A DNA stretch of 64,000 nt, taken from the NCBI RefSeq assembly GCF_035582795.1, contig NC_134366.1, positions 136,796,756 to 136,860,755 on the forward strand, read 5' to 3'. The notes under the pieces were generated by a model. The model was not told the DNA's origin, did no database searches, and saw only the letters and a list, made by a program, of their open reading frames with translations. Positions 56,101-64,000 of this stretch are shown here, one piece after another (position 1 is the stretch's first letter; every line of letters begins with the position of its first letter). Made by a program: the position numbers and the translations under genes. The DNA comes from Mycteria americana (taxonomy: Eukaryota; Chordata; Aves; Ciconiiformes; Ciconiidae).

Positions 56101-57816
56101 GTAAATATCTTTTCATATCTCACAGTCCTCCCAGCAACTGACAGGACCGTCGACAGGAAAGTATTCCCAGGGGCTTCCTGCGTGTTTCCAAAGGGGCCTG
56201 GGGGTGCCTTTGCCATTCCTGTGTGTGAGTGAAAGGCTCACACAAATCTGTAGCAACTGTTTAGAAACACAGCAAAATAAATTTGTGAGAAATCACAGAA
56301 ATATATTACAGTGTCCCAATTTTTGTTAGTATAGTGAGTAAACATTTTAGACAGTGATTTGATGTGAAGCTGAAGATCTCTCTTTTGAGATTCCTAATCT
56401 CTTTTTTTCAGTGTTTTTAGATCAGAAAAACAAGTGGGATTTCCAACACATGAACTGGAAAGAGAACAGACCATTACCAATCAAATAGTTATCTATCAGG
56501 CACTTTTGCCTTTAAGCATCCCATTTTTAAGAAAAGTGAAAAACCTCATCCTGCAAGTGAATGCAGGAATATTCAATAGCTGGCAGCACAGGATGTACCT
56601 AACATCCTCTGCCCTTGCTGTCACCAGTAAAAGACTTGTTTATTTTTAATGCAGTATTAATTTAAAACCTGACTCACTGGGTTATCCTCCTGAGATAAAC
56701 AGCTCATTTTTCTGGAGGGCCCCAGTGGGGCAAGCAATCAGACAGGCCAAGTTTGCAATCCCAGCTTCCAACTTTGTCACAGATGCTTGTGTGTGGAAAC
56801 TACAAATGAGAAGTCGCTTTAGGAAAGTAGTTACAAACATCCTTTTCAATCAAAAAGGGAGGGAGAAGGGGGAGAATTTTCTTGGACTGAATCCATGCCC
56901 CTGATAACTCCCTTTGCGTGGAGATTTGCAAGCAGTGATTTCCCTCCCAGTGTGCCTGTGGAAAGGCGCTGCCATGCCCAAGACTGGAGGTGTAATCCAG
57001 AGGCTGCAGGATGCGTGCTTCAAAGGATCGATCCTTTACAAAGCTGTGGAGGCCACGGACACAGTTGCCTCTGTCACTACAGTGGTGTGCCAAGGGCCCT
57101 TCTCCCTCCCCAGCACCCTCACCAAGTTCCCTAGGGACTAGCTTCTCTGTCTCTCCTCTCCTAAGGACACCCTACAGTCACCCTCCTCCCCACACTTAGG
57201 CCATTCCCTCCTTCCACTCGTTTCCCTTGTGCCAGTGGCTCAGCCTTCACCTCCTCCTCCTCCTTTTCTCCCTTTCCCTCTCACCACAGCCCCAGCCCCA
57301 TTGCCCTTGTGCCAGGGACTCTGTAGTATCCTGGTCCCTCCAGGTCCATGGGCCACCTCTTCGCTCCAGAGCTGAGAGCTACAGTCATCAGGAAAATACT
57401 ACAGTGGTGTGGCTAGACCCAGACACTAAAAAAACCAGTCCCTCAAGAGACAAAGACTTTTCTGTCAACAAACCCAAAGGGAATATTTTGGGGCTGTTGA
57501 AATAGCGCTTTAGACAAAAGCATCTAGAAGAGCCTCCTAGAACAAAGTGCTTCCTCCTTTCCGTACCACAGCTTCTTCTCCATGAAAAGTTTCAAAATGT
57601 CAGTGTTTTCATAGTGTTTTGGGAGAGGAGACAAATGTCAAAGTACTAGTGGGTAACTTGTGGGCAGGTAAAGCTCCAATTATCCTCGGTTCTGGTGGAA
57701 AGAAGAGCTAATACCCTGGTACAGCTCATTCGTCCCCTGCTCCCCACAGTTAGATGTGCTGCCTGAAGTGGAACCATGTCTAACCCCCTACTGCTTGCTC
57801 TCCCCTTACTGCCTAG
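56101..57816 (+). other. TRIM55: TRIM55 intron 3
   Basis: GTAAAT to GCCTAG. A C/T-rich part lies at about 57.1-57.35 kb. No repeat or gene is recognised. Confidence 0.85.
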
Positions 57817-57912
57817 TCCGAGCTGAGTGATGGCATTGCAGTCCTGGTGGGGAGCAATGACAGAGTGCAAGGGATAGTCACGCAGCTGGAGGAGACCTGC
57901 AAGACGGTTGAG
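57817..57912 (+). CDS. TRIM55: TRIM55 exon 4: start of coiled coil
   Basis: The 96-nt exon of exactly 32 codons, phase 0 at both ends, encodes residues 170-201: [20 protein letters not shown] then [12 protein letters not shown]. It starts the helical region by which MuRF proteins form dimers and heterodimers. The 96-nt phase-0 size is typical of this position in TRIM genes. Confidence 0.95.
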
Positions 57913-60900
57913 GTAGGTACCACCCCTTTAAATGCAGATATTTCAGTGTGAAGTCACATCTTTTAAACTGATGGTAATGATCATTCTTTAACAGACCTCA
58001 CTTTACCCACATGCATTCCCACATCACTTTGCTAAACCATTACCTGTGGCTTTGTACAGTATCAGCTGTACTGCCTCGACCAAAGGATACATCATGCTCA
58101 ACACCTTGCATCTGACATTGGCCACGTGGTTGAGGACAAAGAGTAAGGATAATCCACATCAGCACGTCTTGCTCAGCATTATTAGTGGCATAGGATATCA
58201 CTGAAGTTAAAAGCAGATCCAACAAAATGCCATCAACTCCCAGTTCATTTAACATTTAAGATCAGGTGTTAAAGCTGTAAAAGACCAGTATTAGTCCAAC
58301 ACCTGACTGGTCCTGTGAACAGAGCCTTAGTCTCAGTCACAGGGTAGCTACAGCACAGCTGACAAGTATGCCATTCAACTCTAACTTTGGTTACTTTGCC
58401 TCCTGTGCAGAACTAGTTATTTAATATACTTATGTTGTTCTTTAAGGAGTCTTGTTTTGTTGCTCGTGGGAGGGAAGAGTTTGGGTTCTTACCATAAGTC
58501 TGGATTTTCCGGTAAAGGTCTTGCTCTGACAGAGCTGGAATTAGTTTTGTGTCATTCAATGGCAGAAGTGGTTTTCGTTTCCTCCAAGAGGTTTGCACCA
58601 GCAAAGTGAATATAAATATCAGCTCTGACCAATTTGAGCATCACAGAGCAATAGGCTGAAAGGAACTCATATGAATTGATTTTATGATCAGAGTTTGATG
58701 AAGCATCTAGTGAAGGAGTCGCATCCCTCTCAGCCCAATTAGAATTCTATTGACCCTTCAGAGCTAGAGCAGAAAAGAGAAACTGCAGAAAAAAAGAAGT
58801 GAATCCAAGATGTATAGATTCTAATTGGTAAGAAAAATTGATTCCACAATCTATGTACACAATTGCCCAAGGCTCCTATTTCCTCAGAGCACAGAAGAAC
58901 AGAAAACGGCCAAGTTTGGTTCAAAGAACATAAAACTATTAGCCCAAGTAAATGAGAGAACACGTTAGCAGCAGTCAGAACTTTGTAGTCAGGAAGCCTT
59001 CATGTCGCAAGGATGAAATTGGCTGCTATCAGGACTTTGCAGACAGAAACAAGCCTTTCAAGTAGGTTAACTGCAGAAATTTGAATGATACAAAAGCAAA
59101 AGATTATACTCATTTAAGTTGAACTAGCTGAACCAGAAACAAAACTTCAAACATCTAGTCTGAAGTAGGGAGAAAACACTGTGCTAAAAATACCTTAATA
59201 AATACAACAGTTTCTGAAACTAGCTTCCTCAGAGTCATCCACTCAGTTTAAAGTCTAACCTTTGAACTGCCCAAAGAAAGTGCAGCCATTTTACCTTCAG
59301 ATGGTTTAACAGGCGTTTCACCTTTAAAGCCGGAGATTGCAGAAAATAGATCTTAGAGCTTACCTTGGCACTTCCGTGTTACGTTTCAAGCAAATCACAT
59401 TTCCTACTATACAAGAGCTTTGTCTGAATTGACATCAGTTTGTCCTTGAAGATGAAAAGCTACAGCTGGAGCTGAGAAATGTGCGCACATGGAAATAATG
59501 CTTATAATCCAGGATTGTCTCTTCTCTCTGCTTAACAATTTGCAGAGAACAATAAATACCTGCTTTAGCAGAAAATACATGATCATTTTCCTTTTAGCTG
59601 GAGTAAGTAATAGCCTACAGTTCTATATTTAGGTATTGCTCCTGTCCAAACCTAAAAAAGAGAACAACAACAAAAAAAACCTGATTAATACTTGTATAGC
59701 TTTTAACTGATTAAAAGGTAGTCCAAATTTACATATTATACTGAAAATAAAAACAGGGAATAAGAAATACTAAATACTGGAAAACAATAACAAATAATTC
59801 AGTACTGTTTAGCGCTGTAAACAATATGAGTCAAATATTGAAGGAAAAATTACAGTGTTTCTTTCAAATGCTAATAGCATAGGCCAGTCAATACAGATAC
59901 TTCAGAACAAGCAGTGCAACTTATGCTCAGTGGCAAGGACTCCTTTCTTTTTGCTATAGCCATGCTTTAAAAAACAAAAAGGCTGAGAACTTTTTAGAAT
60001 GGACAGTAATGTATTTGTTAACCTTTTTCATTACTCAGAATATGATTAGGGGAATTCTATCAGGCAGAGACTTTGTATGGGAACATTTTATACAGGAAGA
60101 GAATATTTCAGAAATATTTCAGCGTTTGCAGTTAGGAAACTGTTTTGCACTCTCACTCTTGAAGTTCACAACTCTGTAATATCTGCTGGCAGGAAATATT
60201 ATACATTAGAGCTTAGAGATAGGGAAAGATCTCTCAGGGCACCCTGCTATCACTCTCTTGCTCTTCTTCCCCTAACGCTTGTCCTGTGTCAAATGGCAAA
60301 GATAGCACACACCTGTCTTGAAATTAAGGTTGTTTTACAAGTGATCTGAATGACATTTCAGGGGAGGTCATTGTAGAGTAAACCAAAGAGGAGTCTGGAG
60401 TAAGCAGAAGCGCAGGAAACACTGGGAGAAAGCTAGGAGAGGAGTGAAAGAGGAGAGGAAGATTATTTGAGGTCTAAACAATAGAATGACACCCAGGAAC
60501 CGTAATTCACTTGGTTCAAAAGCTTCTTTATCCCCACCCTATAATTCACTAATCAGGAATTTCTGGGAAGTGGCAAGGACCTCCAGAAGGGCAGGACAAG
60601 CCTGCCCCCCACAAGGAGTTTTAAATTAGGAGTGCCTGTTTAGCCTAGTCTTCTTCATTGGAAAGCAGAGGTGGATACTTGGGTCAATGCAACAAGGTCT
60701 GTATTTGCTCCCCATCCCTCAATGTAGACAGTGATTTTTGGCCACATGGCCATCTTTGAAAGGCTTTCTCCTTTGAATGATACAGAGCAGACTGTCACCA
60801 CTCATAGGAAAGAGCTCTGGCTGAAAGTCAAGAAAAAAGTTGGATTTTCTCTGGCCAGGTGCTATGAATAATCAGTCTCATCACTTCCAAAAGTACTGTG

Positions 60901-61891
60901 GGACTGTTAATAATCCTGTGCTGCCAGGATCTCAGCATTATGCCTCAAGGGACGAAAATGAGGAATTGATTCAGCCTCAGTTCCCAGGAAAGAAATTTAA
61001 ATAATCACCACCATCCGCAACCAGATATAACCACAATAAGGTTATGCCCATCTGTGTGCCCTGGGGCACACAGATGACTCAAGTACTTCTGTTTGGTAGA
61101 CCTCAGACATTATAGATAACCTGTCTCCGATTTCCTCCCCATAAATCCTCCCTTGCAAGTGCAGTGTGTTCTTGTTAGAGAGCACTCAATGAAGCAGTCA
61201 TCAAACCCACCCTCCTTACTCAGTGAAATATGCTATGTTGTCTGGTTGGAAGGACAATAAAAGTGAAAAAAAATGATGTGAAAATCAGTGCCTGAAGGTA
61301 GGGTTGGAACCTGATTCCTTTTTCTTGTTTTTGTCACACACCATTTTCTTCGTGGTACCTCTACCTCATTTAGTGCACAGTAAATGGAATATAATGGACA
61401 CCTATTGTCAAAATAGAGTCTAAGAGGGCATATGTGAAAATCAAGCCCAGCCAGGATAGTTCCAGGTTCTCTGGTAGAAAAAGAAAATTCTCCAGAGCTG
61501 GTTTGAGATGATCACTCCTTTAAAAACCATTCTGTTCGTGCAAATGAACCCAGCTGCTAATGTGGTGGGGGTTTTTACTATTTCTGCAGACTTTGATGTA
61601 TCACTACAGACATCATAAATACCTTTCACAATTTTTTAGGAGACTGACAAGTTATACAATAACCTGTTTGGGGGCTTTCAGTGGCTTGAAACTCAGAGTT
61701 TGAGAACAGTTTTAAAACTTTTGTTTCAATAGCTTGGACTTTGAAAATTATAAAAGTCTCTGGGGTCATTCAGAATCCTTTGCACTGTTCAGAAAGAGGA
61801 ATTTCTTTGATGAAAATGCTTCCAAGTAACTGTAAAAATAGAAACTCTTTTAAGAACATAACATGTTTAATATAAACCAAATGATTCACAG
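57913..61891 (+). other. TRIM55: TRIM55 intron 4
   Basis: GTAGGT to TTCACAG. AT-rich. A 28-nt near-perfect palindrome lies at 61049-61076 and is listed separately. No repeat family is recognised. Confidence 0.85.
61049..61076. repeat. 28-nt palindrome with 2-base loop
   Basis: The 13-base arms CATCTGTGTGCCC and GGGCACACAGATG are exact reverse complements around TG. Confidence 0.9.
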
Positions 61892-62125
61892 GAATGCTGC
61901 AGACGACAGAAAGAGCAGCTGTGTGAAAAATTTGATTATCTCTATTCTGTACTGGAAGAAAGAAAAAATGAGATGACACAAATAATCACTAGAACCCAAG
62001 AGGAGAAACTGGAACACGTCCGCTCCCTGATGAAGAAGTATGCGGATCATTTGGAAGCTGTGTCAAAGCTGGTCGAATCAGGAATCCAGTTCATGGAAGA
62101 ACCAGAAATGGCCGTGTTTTTGCAG
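61892..62125 (+). CDS. TRIM55: TRIM55 exon 5: coiled coil
   Basis: The 234-nt exon has 78 codons, phase 0 at both ends, residues 202-279. It is a charged helix with heptad character: [60 protein letters not shown], then [18 protein letters not shown]. The last part begins the COS box, which mediates microtubule binding. The 234-nt size is standard for this exon in TRIM genes. Confidence 0.96.
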
Positions 62126-63169
62126 GTATAAAGTCTATAAATAGAGATAGAAAAAGAATGATGGGTTTATCGAAATACTATTTAAGCATTTCTCAATTTT
62201 AGGCACATTCAGAGTTTGGTCATCTTTGAGTGAACATTTATACAAACTCATTTTTTAAACACTTGCATCAGCACAGACAAATGACTAGTCTTCTTGAGAA
62301 TAGTATCCAAACCAAGAACGTGAGTATTTGCTATTTGCACCAAAATATACTATCCTGTGTATGAATTTCTGGTCCCCAAAGACAAAACAGGAATTTTAAC
62401 ATTTTCCAACATATCTTTGTTGTCCCACCGCTATAATATATGTGTGTATGGACTTCTGTGAGTTATAGGTTTCATTTGCATATTGACAGAGTGATTAACT
62501 TTCCAAGAATTAAATATCTATGTTGTAAGTCACATTTTTATGCCTTTACTTAATTTTTTTTTTTCCATCTGTTTTCTTACTATAAACTTAGGAGAGCTGG
62601 TTAGGAAACCATTAGCAGCCTGTCCACTGAATTCATTGGTGTAGAATTTCTGTCCTGCACGTTTACAATTCCTCTGTATTAAAGGCTGGAAGGGTGTTTT
62701 CTAAAAAAAAAAAAAAAAATATTTTCATCAAAGAACTGCCTTTGAAGAGTAAAATATTCTTTCCAGACAAATAAAATTTTGTGGCTCCAGAAGTATGCCC
62801 TTATGGATAGTAAACACAAACACAGTAAGTGTTTACTGTGACTAAAGATGGTAATGGAACTATTGCTTTTCATCACACACAAAAAAGAAGAGCAAAAATA
62901 TTTCCATTTCATTTTTGTAGAAATTGTATGTATTTCCCATCATATTCAGATTTTAATTAAAAAGTCTTCAACGAACTAGAAGGTTTACTCAGCTGTATAC
63001 TAATTACCACTCAAATTTGATCTCATTCATAGATCTCATGGTTGTCATTTATGAGATCCATATTAGTGCGTTTAGAAGCAGCCTGTGTAAGAATTAGATC
63101 TCAATGCATAAAATCTCTGAAAAAATGGAACCATTTAAGAAGTCAGTTGTTTCCTTTTTGTTTTCACAG
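62126..63169 (+). other. TRIM55: TRIM55 intron 5
   Basis: GTATAA to TTCACAG. AT-rich with an A17 run at about 62703. Nothing else is recognised. Confidence 0.85.
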
Positions 63170-63192
63170 AATGCCAAAACATTGCTACAAAA
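63170..63192 (+). CDS. TRIM55: TRIM55 exon 6: 23-nt microexon
   Basis: A 23-nt exon between acceptor TTTTCACAG and donor GTAAGT encodes NAKTLLQ and the first two bases of Lys287. The same peptide (NAKTLLKK) is in human TRIM55 as I recall it, and the 23-nt exon recurs across the TRIM family. It lies in the COS box. Confidence 0.95.
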
Positions 63193-63290
63193 GTAAGTAT
63201 TTAAACTTGAGACTTTTATCTTTATAATGAACTACAAATTACAACTTTATCTGCAAATCCAAATGCCAATAACCAATCTCTCCGTTTCAG

Positions 63291-63415
63291 AATTACTGAA
63301 GCATCTAAAGGATTTCAGATGGAAAAAATAGAGGATGGGTATGAAAATATGAACCAATTCACAGTGAACCTCAGTAGAGAAGAAAAGATAATACGAGAAA
63401 TTGATTTTGACAGAG
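63291..63415 (+). CDS. TRIM55: TRIM55 exon 7: COS box
   Basis: The 125-nt exon follows a 98-base intron and ends one base into a codon at donor GTATGT. It encodes ITEASKGFQMEKIEDGYENM, NQFTVNLSREEKIIREIDFD and R (residues 288-328), the rest of the COS box, a MuRF and MID family microtubule-binding helix pair. The acidic C-terminal tail exons lie beyond the window. Confidence 0.95.
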
Positions 63416-64000
63416 GTATGTAATTTATTTCACCTCAATTGCCTTCTTAAATTGCAGCTGTGTGTAATTTACATGATGATTCTGAGTAGGAAAACTTGAA
63501 TCAGATATTTCTCTCCACCCCAAAGTGTAACTAGACCATTTTGTATCAATTATAATCAAAAGCAAAATCCATCACAGTCAAAAAATCACATAACCTGTTA
63601 CCACCATTAATCTTACCTTTTATGTGGCCTCAACACTTTCCTAAGCCCATGATCTTTACTGACTTGTCATGTGAAGGGACCACAAAATTAAGCTTTTATC
63701 TCAGTCTGTAAAGTCCTTTTTTCCTTAAAAGATGCCATTATTGTATGGCCTGTCTGCTCTAGAAAGTCATTAAAGAAATAGAATGTTTACTACTAAAATA
63801 AGTACTTATGAAAGATACTTTTTTTAACTCTTTTTTTTAATAATCAAGAAATTTAACAGAAACATAATCAAAATTCAAGATCACAGGGTTATAGAGGGAA
63901 GCAAAAATTGTCATCATTTTTCATGCGTTTAACATCGTGTCATGTCATTTGTCATGACATCATGACTGAACATGCTTAATATGTCTATATAATAACACAA
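63416..64000 (+). other. TRIM55: TRIM55 intron 7, start
   Basis: AT-rich intron after donor GTATGT, running off the window. No exon for the acidic tail is seen here. Confidence 0.85.

Overview
The window looks like a piece of a bird chromosome. It has introns with GT-AG borders, vertebrate tRNA genes, sparse interspersed repeats, and the repeats I can name are CR1 LINEs whose 3' end has the form usual in birds. The species cannot be told from the sequence. Two protein genes are visible, both on the + strand and both cut by the window edges. The 3' part of DNAJC5B (cysteine-string protein beta) has three coding exons at 12199-22287. The 5' part of TRIM55 (MuRF2, a muscle RING/B-box ubiquitin ligase) has seven coding exons from 47301 to 63415. 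As I recall it, this is also the human 8q13 order: DNAJC5B, tRNA genes, TRIM55.

The first 9.47 kb is a tandem array of a 3447-bp unit, seen 2.75 times and open to the left. I noticed no difference between copies except at the right-hand edge. Each unit carries two tRNA-Ala(AGC) genes, two intron-bearing tRNA-Tyr(GTA) genes in alternating order on the minus strand, one decayed tRNA-Tyr, and a decayed CR1 fragment. The array stops inside a mutated tRNA-Tyr copy at about 9466. Next comes AT-rich sequence and then the DNAJC5B exon that holds the HPD motif. The preceding DNAJC5B exon was not found, so the array lies in a DNAJC5B intron or just upstream of the gene.

Between the two protein genes (22.3-47.3 kb) is a second tRNA domain. 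Five genes look intact: Tyr(-), Arg(+), Arg(-), Tyr(+) at 27.4-29.3 kb in mirror-image order, and a third identical Arg(ACG) at 32.6 kb. Around and beyond them are at least seven decayed tRNA copies (Arg, Ala, Tyr) between 30.5 and 40.9 kb. The last four of these repeat the Ala-Tyr-Ala-Tyr minus-strand order of the array unit. Two long GC-rich foldbacks sit next to intact tRNA genes; one is a perfect 49-bp-arm palindrome with a 2-base loop.

TRIM55 begins in a GC-rich, CpG-rich promoter with muscle-type motifs. Its exons give the RING finger, B-box, coiled coil and start of the COS box. Intron 2 holds two CR1 fragments lying tail to tail. The rest is intron or intergenic DNA in which I recognise no further gene. 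No CRISPR, operon or bacterial feature is present, and I recognised no retroviral element.
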